Shown here piece by piece: positions 1 to 5,252 of a stretch of DNA of 5,252 bases; position 1 is the first letter of the stretch; each line of letters begins with the position of its first letter. The notes under the pieces were generated by a model. That model was not told the origin of the DNA and searched no databases. It saw only the letters and a program-made list of their open reading frames with translations. The translations under genes were made by a program, and so were the position numbers. The DNA is from an uncultured bacterium (GTDB taxonomy: Bacteria; UBP6; UBA1177; JAKLFG01), in the NCBI GenBank assembly GCA_938048925.1, contig CALITV010000117.1, forward strand, positions 1 to 5,252. The letters are read 5' to 3'.

Positions 1-647
1 TTGTTGAGGGAAGTATCATTCAACTCCTCGACCAATCCCGCGACGGCACCCTCTATGCGATGACCGATATCTCGACGGGACACGGCATCCTCTACCGCAT
101 CGAGAATGGCGTCGGCGTAAAAATCGAGTTGCCGGGCGACCCTCCCCTTTTATCGTTCGCCGCAGTGACTGACGACAACATTTGGGTCGGTGGCGTCAAC
201 GCCCTCTACCACTGGGATGGAATCGCATGGACGACGACCCTCCCCGCCGACCTGACCGACCGCGGACTTCCTCCCGGCGAAAGTGAGGTTTATCTCACGC
301 GCATCTTCGCGCTCGACCCGGAGAACATCTGGATACTCGGCGTGTCGCCCGACGGCGCCACTGCCTATGTCTTCTCCTATGATGGAACAAAATGGGTGAA
401 CGACGCCCGCTCCTCGCTCTCAGGCGAACTTGCCTTCACCGATGTCTGGGCAACCGACCAACAGAACGCCTACCTCACCCTCTCGACCGAAGGATGGATA
501 TACCATTACAAAAATCTCGGTGCAACCGGCATGATAGATGCCGTGACCGCCCCCGCCGCGACTCCTTTTAGCGCAATAACGGGCCGGGCCGGCGAAGAAA
601 TGCGCGTGTTCGGCCACAACGGGAGCATCCTGCGCAAGGATTTCTAG
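1..647 (+). CDS. Beta-propeller-like repeat protein, C-terminal part (5' end outside window)
   Basis: The reading frame is open from base 3 to the TAG at 645-647, giving 214 residues, and continues beyond the left edge. The ATG at base 60 is probably internal: no Shine-Dalgarno precedes it and the repeat pattern already runs through the residues before it (DGTLYAMTD). Repeats begin near fragment residues 59 (NIWVGG), 108 (NIWILG), 155 (NAYLTL) and 200 (MRVFGHNG), a period of about 45-49 residues. Two of them contain a YDG/WDG-x-x-W element (WDGIAW, YDGTKW). This spacing and the alternating hydrophobic strands fit the blades of a beta-propeller of the kind found in many large bacterial surface or secreted proteins. 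The protein ends on the last repeat, so no membrane anchor or sorting domain follows. The N-terminus, any signal peptide and the function cannot be seen. I do not recognise a specific family. Confidence 0.7.
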   Translation, partial: VEGSIIQLLDQSRDGTLYAMTDISTGHGILYRIENGVGVKIELPGDPPLLSFAAVTDDNIWVGGVNALYHWDGIAWTTTLPADLTDRGLPPGESEVYLTRIFALDPENIWILGVSPDGATAYVFSYDGTKWVNDARSSLSGELAFTDVWATDQQNAYLTLSTEGWIYHYKNLGATGMIDAVTAPAATPFSAITGRAGEEMRVFGHNGSILRKDF

Positions 648-685
648 CGATTGTTTCTTTCTCTTACCTTCTTGATCCGGTCTTC

Positions 686-713
686 TTGACTCTCGCCGTT
701 TTGTTGCTATACA
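686..713 (+). promoter_or_regulatory. Sigma70-type promoter of the thioredoxin gene
   Basis: A -35 box TTGACT (686-691) and a -10 box TATACA (708-713) are separated by 16 bases. The predicted start of transcription is near 720, leaving a leader of about 26 bases that holds the Shine-Dalgarno site. The TTG at 686 opens a longer reading frame in phase with thioredoxin, but it belongs to the -35 box and is not a plausible start. Confidence 0.65.
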
Positions 714-718
714 GATTA

Positions 719-731
719 TTGCTATTAGCAA
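719..731. promoter_or_regulatory. Operator-like dyad at the thioredoxin transcription start
   Basis: TTGCTA-T-TAGCAA is a perfect inverted repeat with 6-base arms, centred at 725 just downstream of the predicted +1. A third copy of the half-site, TTGCTA at 704-709, lies in the same orientation 15 bases upstream and overlaps the -10 box. The one-base centre cannot form a full RNA hairpin, so a protein-binding site is the more natural reading. The cognate regulator is unknown. Confidence 0.35.
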
Positions 732-745
732 GATGGAGGCATATC

Positions 746-1108
746 ATGGAAAAGCTGACTAAGGAAACCTTCAAACAAAAGGTTTTCGACTACGAGAAAA
801 ACACCGAGTGGAAATTTGCCGGCTCCCGTCCCGCGATCGTTGATTTCTATGCCGACTGGTGCGGCCCCTGCCGCGCGGTGGCGCCTATCCTTGCCGAACT
901 TGCCGAGCAGTATGACGGCAAGGTGGACATTTACAAAGTGAACACCGACGAAGAGCAAGAGCTGGCGGCGGTGTTCGGCATTCGCTCGATCCCCTCGATT
1001 CTCTTCATTCCGCTGAACGAAAAGCCGCAAATGGCCATGGGTGCTCTTCCCAAGAACGCTCTGACCGACGCCATCGAGAAGGTGCTCCTCAAGAACACGA
1101 ACGCCTGA
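746..1108 (+). CDS. trxA: Thioredoxin
   Basis: This 120-residue cytoplasmic thiol-disulfide oxidoreductase reduces protein disulfides and is normally recharged by thioredoxin reductase. The redox motif WCGPC is at residues 38-42 (Cys39 and Cys42), preceded by the usual VDFYAD strand. The cis-proline is Pro83 in IRSIPS, where most family members have IPT. The late conserved glycine is Gly99 in MGALPK. The N-terminus (KVFDYEKNTEWKF) is a little longer than in E. coli thioredoxin and resembles, from memory, Bacteroidetes thioredoxins; there is no signal peptide. The start at 746 is set by GGAGG at 735-739, six bases upstream; an in-frame TTG at 686 has no such site and falls in the promoter. The gene appears to be transcribed alone. 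The symbol rests on the general family, since several trx paralogues can occur in one genome. Confidence 0.95.
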   Translation: MEKLTKETFKQKVFDYEKNTEWKFAGSRPAIVDFYADWCGPCRAVAPILAELAEQYDGKVDIYKVNTDEEQELAAVFGIRSIPSILFIPLNEKPQMAMGALPKNALTDAIEKVLLKNTNA

Positions 1109-1138
1109 GGAACGCGCCACTTCAAACGCTGCCTCTCG

Positions 1139-1167
1139 TTGACTTATCCCGCCGTTCTTGTTATGTT
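1139..1167 (+). promoter_or_regulatory. Sigma70-type promoter of the flavin reductase gene
   Basis: The -35 box TTGACT (1139-1144) and -10 box TATGTT (1162-1167) are 17 bases apart. The predicted transcription start is near 1174, about 34 bases ahead of the ATG at 1208. The spacer contains GCCGTT (1151-1156), and its inverted copy AACGGC lies at 1177-1182, just past the predicted start. Confidence 0.6.
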
Positions 1168-1207
1168 AGCCACGGCAACGGCATAACGACGACCGGAGAA
1201 ATGTATC

Positions 1208-1747
1208 ATGAACGATTATCTTTTTCGCGAAATCTCACCGAAAGAACTCACAGACAACTTCTTCGTCGCGTTCGACGACGAGTGGGCGCTCCTCGCGGCA
1301 GGCGACAAAAAGAAGGCCAACATGATGACGATCGGCTGGGCGACCGCCGGCATCCTTTGGAAACGGCCGGTCATAGCCGTTTTCGTGCGGCCACATCGCT
1401 ACACCTACGGGTTTATGGAAAAGGCACCGCGATTCTCGGTCGCCTTCCTCGAAAAACGATACCGGAGCGCCCTCAACTTCTGCGGCTCGACCTCGGGAAA
1501 AGACCGCGACAAAATAAGAGAATCGGGACTCACCCTCCTCCATGACAATGATGTCCCCTACTTTGCCGAATCGCGACTCGTCTTTCTCTGCCGCACAATC
1601 TATCGCCACGACATCACGCCGATGAACTTCCTCGATCCGACGATCGAAGAAAACTATCCGGCGAAAGACTACCACCGGATGTATGTCGGCCAGATAGAGA
1701 AGGTCCTCGTCAAACGCGATGACCAGCCATCTCCCCAGAAAAATTGA
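1208..1747 (+). CDS. Flavin reductase-like FMN-binding split-barrel protein
   Basis: The 179-residue product belongs to the flavin reductase-like family (PF01613, DIM6/NTAB group), whose members bind FMN in a split beta-barrel and usually act as dimers in flavin or other redox chemistry in the cytoplasm. Recognisable family segments are NMMTIGWATAG (38-48), RPHRYTY (61-67), the CGSTSGKDRDK stretch (92-102) and DYHRMYVGQI (154-163). From memory these match a subgroup common in anaerobes and Bacteroidetes, often annotated only as flavin reductase family protein. The length is normal for the subgroup. The start at 1208 is preceded by GGAG (1195-1198) with nine bases between. The ATG at 1201 is in another frame and gives an arginine-rich shadow. 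The last ten residues (DDQPSPQKN and neighbours) are polar and probably disordered. The physiological electron donor and acceptor cannot be deduced, and true NAD(P)H:flavin reductase activity is not assured. Confidence 0.9.
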   Translation: MNDYLFREISPKELTDNFFVAFDDEWALLAAGDKKKANMMTIGWATAGILWKRPVIAVFVRPHRYTYGFMEKAPRFSVAFLEKRYRSALNFCGSTSGKDRDKIRESGLTLLHDNDVPYFAESRLVFLCRTIYRHDITPMNFLDPTIEENYPAKDYHRMYVGQIEKVLVKRDDQPSPQKN

Positions 1748-1748
1748 T

Positions 1749-1776
1749 TTGCCTTACTGCGCCGCTACACTAATAA
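1749..1776 (+). promoter_or_regulatory. Possible promoter of the FHA-domain gene
   Basis: TTGCCT (1749-1754) and TAATAA (1771-1776) are 16 bases apart; an overlapping alternative is TTGATT (1744-1749) with TACACT (1766-1771), also 16 apart. Either would start transcription within the 57-base gap. The match to consensus is weaker than for the two promoters upstream, so read-through from the flavin reductase gene is also possible. Confidence 0.35.
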
Positions 1777-1804
1777 CTCGTCATGACTATGTGAGGAGGG
1801 CGTC

Positions 1805-2911
1805 ATGTCCTACAAAGCCGAATTAGTGGCGTTCGCGAAGAACATTCGGACGCTTCAGAAGTACCTGCGCAGCCGCGACACGGTGCGGCAGTCGCTCGTC
1901 GTCCCGTTTTTCAAGATCCTCGGGTGGGATGTCTACAACCCCGGCGAATTCATGGCAGGATTTCCGGTCGAGTCGCCGCACGGCAGAACGCTCGTAGCCG
2001 ACTTTGCGGTGCTCCGCAACGAGACACCGGTCATTCTGGTTCAGACATACTTCGGCACCGAAGAACCGGCGGAAGAGCAGGCGATGCTCGCGGCGCTTTT
2101 CCGTCTTGTACCGGGAGACAAAGTCGCCGTCCTCACCAACGGCGTTGATTGGAAATTCTTCGCCGACGGTGCCGAACCGGGTGTTATGGATCCTGCTCCC
2201 TATCTCGTTCTAAATCTCGGCGAGAAAACACGCGCCGAGGACCTTGCGCCGCTCGACGCCTATCACAAGGAGGTTTTCGATCTCGCGGCCATCCTCGCAC
2301 CGCTCCGGCTCACTATCTACGAAAAGAAAATCGCCGACTACTTCGTTGCCCAACGAACCGCGGCGACCGCCGACCGTGAACTCATTGATTTCATTATTCG
2401 CAGGATTTACGAAGGAGAACCCTCTTCCCCGGCACGCGAGAAACTCGCCGCATGGATCGTAAACGCCTTTGCCGTGATACCGCCCAAGAACGGCGCCGCC
2501 CCGGCGGCCGCCCCGGCCACTGCGGCGACGCCGGCCACAGAACCGCTCGAAGAACTCGAGATCGTTCGCCCGGTCAACACCGCCGCCCCGGCCGCAGAGG
2601 CCGGATCATTGCCGATTGAAGGACGCCTCACCGTCATCGCCGGAGAGGACAAAGGAAAATCGGCCGCCATCAGATCGGCCGAGTTCATCGTGGGGCGCAA
2701 TCTCGATCTCGACCTCGTTCTCGCCGACCCCTCCGTATCGCGGCGCCATTTCCGGATATTCTTCGAGAACGGCGCCTTTTGGGCCGAAGACCTCGGAAGC
2801 GGCAACAAGATAAAGGTAAACGGCGTCAAAACGACCCAGCGGAAACAACTCGCCCACAACGATGTTATTCAGGCGGGAAACACGACTCTTCGCTTCGAAA
2901 CAACACGCTAA
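1805..2911 (+). CDS. Inactive restriction-endonuclease-like domain fused to an FHA domain
   Basis: The 368-residue protein has three parts. Residues 1-222 resemble the predicted type I/IV restriction endonuclease family (COG2810-like): VRQSLVVPFFKILGWDVYNP (28-47), VADFAVL (64-70), PVILVQ (75-80), VAVLTNGVDWKFF (107-119) and a C-terminal helical part. Asp66 occupies the conserved acidic position, but where the family has an E-C-K type ending to the next strand this protein has Gln80-Thr81-Tyr82, so the Glu and Lys of the PD-(D/E)xK site are missing. Cleavage activity is therefore unlikely. Residues 223-272 are an Ala/Pro-rich linker. Residues about 274-366 form an FHA phosphothreonine-binding domain with Gly297-Arg298, Ser312-x-x-His315 and Asn334, and VNG at 338-340. 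It should act as a cytoplasmic phosphopeptide-binding adaptor whose N-terminal module may bind nucleic acid or protein. There is no signal peptide or membrane segment. AGGAGG at 1794-1799, five bases upstream, supports the start. No kinase or phosphatase gene is adjacent. Confidence 0.88.
   Translation: MSYKAELVAFAKNIRTLQKYLRSRDTVRQSLVVPFFKILGWDVYNPGEFMAGFPVESPHGRTLVADFAVLRNETPVILVQTYFGTEEPAEEQAMLAALFRLVPGDKVAVLTNGVDWKFFADGAEPGVMDPAPYLVLNLGEKTRAEDLAPLDAYHKEVFDLAAILAPLRLTIYEKKIADYFVAQRTAATADRELIDFIIRRIYEGEPSSPAREKLAAWIVNAFAVIPPKNGAAPAAAPATAATPATEPLEELEIVRPVNTAAPAAEAGSLPIEGRLTVIAGEDKGKSAAIRSAEFIVGRNLDLDLVLADPSVSRRHFRIFFENGAFWAEDLGSGNKIKVNGVKTTQRKQLAHNDVIQAGNTTLRFETTR
2495..2592 (+). repeat. In-frame GC-rich repeats encoding the Ala/Pro linker
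   Basis: The 11-mer GCCGCCCCGGC occurs three times, at 2495-2505, 2507-2517 and 2582-2592. All copies are in the same codon phase and encode Ala-Ala-Pro-Ala at residues 231, 235 and 260. This is typical of a low-complexity interdomain linker and is prone to slippage. Confidence 0.6.
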
Positions 2912-2943
2912 CACATGCGTCGGAAAAACAGTCGCCTGCCCTA

Positions 2944-3123
2944 TCAGACCGTCCGATCCGGCGGCGGCGGCGGCGGCGGCGGGTTGGGGGAATCGGGGGG
3001 ACTCGGAGGCGGATCGGGGCTGAGACCGTAGGCGAGCGCACCTTCGTAGGCAGACACCTGATGCCCCGGCATTCCGAGACCGATCGCCGCAGCCAGCGCG
3101 ACGGTAATGACGAGAACCTTCAT
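2944..3123 (-). CDS. Small secreted proline-rich protein
   Basis: The ATG at 3123-3121 (minus strand) opens a 59-residue frame ending in TGA at 2946-2944. The N-terminus has one lysine followed by a hydrophobic core (VLVITVALAAAIGLG) and a plausible signal peptidase I site after VSA (residues 23-25), giving a mature peptide of about 34 residues. The mature part begins YEGALAYGLSPD and is then dominated by proline: PPPSPPDSPN, a run of eight prolines, and DRTV at the end. There is no cysteine, so it is not a lipoprotein, and no membrane segment beyond the signal. A near-consensus promoter lies immediately upstream, about 30 bases ahead of the ATG, which supports a real gene. The ribosome site is weak (GGAAC/GGAC about 10 bases away). 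A TTG at 3150 with GAGGT in front is an alternative start but would lie almost on the transcription start. It converges on the FHA gene with a 32-base gap. I do not recognise the family, and no function can be assigned. Confidence 0.55.
   Translation of the reverse strand: MKVLVITVALAAAIGLGMPGHQVSAYEGALAYGLSPDPPPSPPDSPNPPPPPPPPDRTV
2959..2982 (+). repeat. (CGG)8 trinucleotide repeat
   Basis: Eight uninterrupted CGG units on the plus strand are read as eight CCG proline codons by the minus-strand small gene. Gain or loss of a unit would keep the frame and change only the proline run length. Directly beyond it on the plus strand are G runs at 2981-2983, 2986-2990, 2995-3000 and 3016-3019. Confidence 0.85.
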
Positions 3124-3159
3124 CGTGACGATGTCCGTTCCGTTAATCAACACGACCTC

Positions 3160-3188
3160 AGTATAGAACACAAAAAACGGCAAGTCAA
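3160..3188 (-). promoter_or_regulatory. Strong sigma70-type promoter of the small secreted protein gene
   Basis: Read on the minus strand, the -35 box TTGACT (plus-strand 3183-3188) and the -10 box TATACT (plus-strand 3160-3165) are separated by exactly 17 bases, with five of six matches to consensus in each box. Transcription should start near 3153 and proceed leftward, leaving about 30 leader bases ahead of the ATG at 3123. It is the best promoter match in the window. Confidence 0.7.
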
Positions 3189-3270
3189 TGACCGGTGGTA
3201 AAAAAGTTCCTTTGATTTTCGTTTCCTTTTTTGATAGCGTCAGGTGACAGGAACGGTGCGAAAGCGATTC

Positions 3271-5252
3271 ATGACGGAACAATCTTTTCAAAAAGCGCTC
3301 GACACCCCGGTCATGGAACAGTATCGCATATGCAAAGAACAGTACCCCGATGCCATCCTTCTGTTCCGACTCGGCGATTTCTATGAGATGTTCTTCGACG
3401 ATGCGGTGACGGCGTCGGAGATTCTCGGTCTTACCCTCACCTCGCGCCACAAAGAAGCAGGGATTCCTATGGCCGGTGTCCCTTATCACAGTGTAGACGG
3501 CTATATCCGCAAACTACTCGACGCCGGCAAGAAGGTCGCCCTTTGCGAACAGATGGAGAAGGCCGACAAGAAAAAGAAGATGATTGCGCGCGAGGTGGTC
3601 CGTATCTTTACTCCGGGCACCGTCGTCGAAGAGGAAGCGCTCGACGAGGCACGCCCCAACTATCTCCTTGCCGCCACCGTCCAGAAAGAAACGGCGGCCC
3701 TCGTGTGGTGCGATGTCTCGTGCGGCGATGTTTTCTTTGCCCTTGTCGAGACGGCTCGTCTTTCCGACACCGTCCGGTCGCTCGCCCCTGCCGAGATCAT
3801 CGCACCGACGGAGATACCTGCCATCGCCGCCACCGTGGCCGCCACACCGCAGGAGAGCGCCCCTCTTTCCACGCAAGCCGCGCTCTATCTGGGGCGGTCC
3901 TGCCGGCTAACTGAACAAAACGCCGCGCTGGGCGATGCACTGCGCCTTCTCATCGGCTACCTCGACCGCCTCTACTTCGGCAAGTTCCCGCCGCTTCGTG
4001 ACCCTCAGCCGGGGCGCGACGCCCGCTACATGCTACTCGACAGCAATACCGTCGCGAATCTCGAACTGGATCAGACGCTCATCGGCGGTGAGCGGGTCGG
4101 TTCTCTGCTTTGGGCGATAGACCGCACGATGACCGTCATGGGACGACGGCTCCTCCGCAACGTGGTTCTTTCGCCGCTCCGCGACCGCGACGAGATAGTC
4201 CGCCGCCTCGACACCGTGGAGCAGATATTCGAGCACTCCGCGCTCCGCCGACAGATGCGCGAAATTCTCCGCTCCGTCAAAGACATCGAGCGGACTCTTG
4301 CGCGCCTGCTGGTCAAACGGGGCGGACCGCGCGAGGTTGTCGCGCTCTGCTCGTCACTCGAAGCGGTGCTCTCCCTGCGCGCTCTTCTCCGTGAAAGCAA
4401 AGAACAACTCACCGCACTCGCCCCGCTCATGGACTCGTTCGATCTTTCGCTCGACGATATCCGCCGGTGGCGCGAAACCTTCCGCGAAGAGCAACCCCTC
4501 AACTGGCGTGAGGGCGGATTCGTGCGCCCCGAACACTCCACGGAAACGGCGCGGCTCGACCGTCTCGTTCACGACTCGAAGGGGCTTCTTCTCGAACTCG
4601 AGGAGCGGGAACGGAAAACGAGCGGGATCCCGTCGCTCAAATTGGGCTACACCCGGGTGTTCGGTTACTACCTCGAGGTAAGCAAACGGTTCGCCGACAA
4701 GGTGCCGTCGCACTATATCCGCAAGCAGACTACGGTGAACGGTGAACGCTACTTCACCACCGAACTCAAAGAACTTGAAGAAACCATCCTCACGGCGCGG
4801 GAGCGCCTCGTCGAAGAGGAACTGCGCGTCCTCGAAGAAACGATAACCGTCATCGCGGCGCGGGAAGCGGAAATTCAGGCGGCCGCCCGCTTCGCCGCGT
4901 GGTGCGACCTTTTCGCCTCTTTTGCCGAACTCGCAGCAACAAACGGCTGGGAGCGCCCCGGAATCACCGATGAGGCGGGCATCGCAATAACGGAGGGACG
5001 CCATCCGGTCGTCGAACAGATACTCGGACCGGGGCGCTATGTCCCCGCCTCTCTCGTCATAGGAGACGCCGCCAGTCGCCTCAACATCATCACTGGACCG
5101 AACATGGGCGGCAAATCTACGCTCATGCGGGCGGTGGCGCTCATCACGCTTCTTGCCCAGTGCGGGTCGTTCGTGCCGGCAAAAAATGCGCGCATCGGCA
5201 TCGTGGACGCCATCTTCACGCGGGTCGGCGCCTCCGACAATCTCGCCCGCGG
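3271..5252 (+). CDS. mutS: DNA mismatch repair protein MutS, N-terminal about 660 residues (3' end outside window)
   Basis: MutS binds mispaired or looped DNA and, with MutL, starts methyl- or nick-directed mismatch repair. The frame is open from 3271 to the right edge with no frameshift. The mismatch-binding domain (about residues 11-125) carries the MutS1 signature GDFYEMF, with Phe37 and Glu39 as the wedge pair. The connector domain follows (about 130-250), then the lever core (about 265-570) with the clamp, including YTRVFGYYLEVSK (460-472). The ATPase domain opens with ITEGRHPVVE (573-582) and the Walker A motif GPNMGGKST (609-617). The window ends in the FTRVGASDNLAR stretch, so Walker B and the helix-turn-helix dimerisation end lie outside. 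E. coli MutS is about 850 residues, so roughly three quarters are present. The ATG at 3271 matches the usual start relative to TPVMEQY, but its ribosome site is weak; in-frame GTG codons at 3244 and 3256 are alternatives, and a TAG at 3235 limits extension. Confidence 0.97.
   Translation, partial: MTEQSFQKALDTPVMEQYRICKEQYPDAILLFRLGDFYEMFFDDAVTASEILGLTLTSRHKEAGIPMAGVPYHSVDGYIRKLLDAGKKVALCEQMEKADKKKKMIAREVVRIFTPGTVVEEEALDEARPNYLLAATVQKETAALVWCDVSCGDVFFALVETARLSDTVRSLAPAEIIAPTEIPAIAATVAATPQESAPLSTQAALYLGRSCRLTEQNAALGDALRLLIGYLDRLYFGKFPPLRDPQPGRDARYMLLDSNTVANLELDQTLIGGERVGSLLWAIDRTMTVMGRRLLRNVVLSPLRDRDEIVRRLDTVEQIFEHSALRRQMREILRSVKDIERTLARLLVKRGGPREVVALCSSLEAVLSLRALLRESKEQLTALAPLMDSFDLSLDDIRRWRETFREEQPLNWREGGFVRPEHSTETARLDRLVHDSKGLLLELEERERKTSGIPSLKLGYTRVFGYYLEVSKRFADKVPSHYIRKQTTVNGERYFTTELKELEETILTARERLVEEELRVLEETITVIAAREAEIQAAARFAAWCDLFASFAELAATNGWERPGITDEAGIAITEGRHPVVEQILGPGRYVPASLVIGDAASRLNIITGPNMGGKSTLMRAVALITLLAQCGSFVPAKNARIGIVDAIFTRVGASDNLAR

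Noticed and set aside
627..641. ATCCT/AGGAT hairpin at the end of the propeller gene followed by a T-rich stretch
   Set aside because: A five-base stem with little GC, followed by an interrupted T tract after a stop codon, is too weak to call a terminator.
1201..1545. Arginine-rich frame starting at the ATG at 1201
   Set aside because: It overlaps the flavin reductase gene in another frame and its composition is that of a frame-shifted shadow. The ATG at 1208 has the better-spaced ribosome site and a recognisable product.
746..1747. Thioredoxin and flavin reductase as a dedicated redox operon
   Set aside because: The 99-base gap contains a good promoter for the second gene, and nothing shows co-transcription or a shared substrate.
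1780..1787. GTCATGAC palindrome ahead of the FHA gene
   Set aside because: An 8-base perfect palindrome is expected many times in 5 kb by chance, and no second copy or spacing pattern supports it.
3200..3232. A6G / CT6 inverted repeat with a 19-base loop upstream of mutS, and a TTGATT box at 3212-3217
   Set aside because: The stem is almost all A-T and the loop is long, so it is a poor terminator. No convincing -10 box stands at the right distance from TTGATT, so I did not call a mutS promoter.
3124..3489. N-terminal extension of the small minus-strand gene up to 3489
   Set aside because: The extension runs antisense through the start of mutS and through the promoter at 3160-3188. The signal peptide starts at the ATG at 3123, so the extended product would bury it.
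4354..5004. Long minus-strand open frame of 216 codons antisense to mutS
   Set aside because: It lies wholly inside the well-supported mutS gene; long antisense frames are expected from the GC-rich third positions. No promoter, ribosome site or domain was seen.

Overview
The window looks like a piece of a bacterial chromosome of moderately high GC (rich in C or G at third codon positions). It has clear Shine-Dalgarno sites and sigma70-type promoters. The thioredoxin and the flavin reductase read, from memory, like the versions common in Bacteroidetes, other FCB-group bacteria and anaerobic lineages. An uncultured FCB-type bacterium is therefore a reasonable guess, but nothing here fixes the taxon. 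I see no mobile element, CRISPR array, tRNA or rRNA.

Layout, left to right. (1) The 3' part of a plus-strand gene for a repetitive beta-propeller-like protein runs in from the left edge (1-647). (2) A thioredoxin gene (746-1108) follows, with its own promoter and an operator-like dyad at the predicted transcription start. (3) A flavin reductase-like FMN-binding protein (1208-1747) has its own promoter. (4) A 368-residue protein (1805-2911) joins a restriction-endonuclease-like N-terminal domain, apparently without its catalytic residues, to a C-terminal FHA domain through an Ala/Pro linker. (5) A short minus-strand gene (2944-3123) encodes a predicted secreted, proline-rich 59-residue protein. 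It lies behind a near-consensus promoter, and its proline run is an 8-unit CGG microsatellite. (6) The 5' three quarters of mutS (3271 to the right edge) run out of the window just after the Walker A motif.

The genes do not form one operon. Gaps of 98, 99 and 57 bases separate the plus-strand genes, and each gap carries a recognisable promoter. The small gene is convergent with the FHA gene and divergent from mutS. Thioredoxin and flavin reductase are both redox proteins and could be loosely related in function, and MutS is a housekeeping DNA-repair protein, but nothing in the sequence ties all the genes into one pathway.

I do not see a clear new multi-gene system. The best candidates for something undescribed are the inactivated-nuclease/FHA fusion and the small secreted proline-rich protein. 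A secondary observation is the similar promoters (identical TTGACT -35 box, GCCGTT in the spacer) upstream of three unrelated genes.
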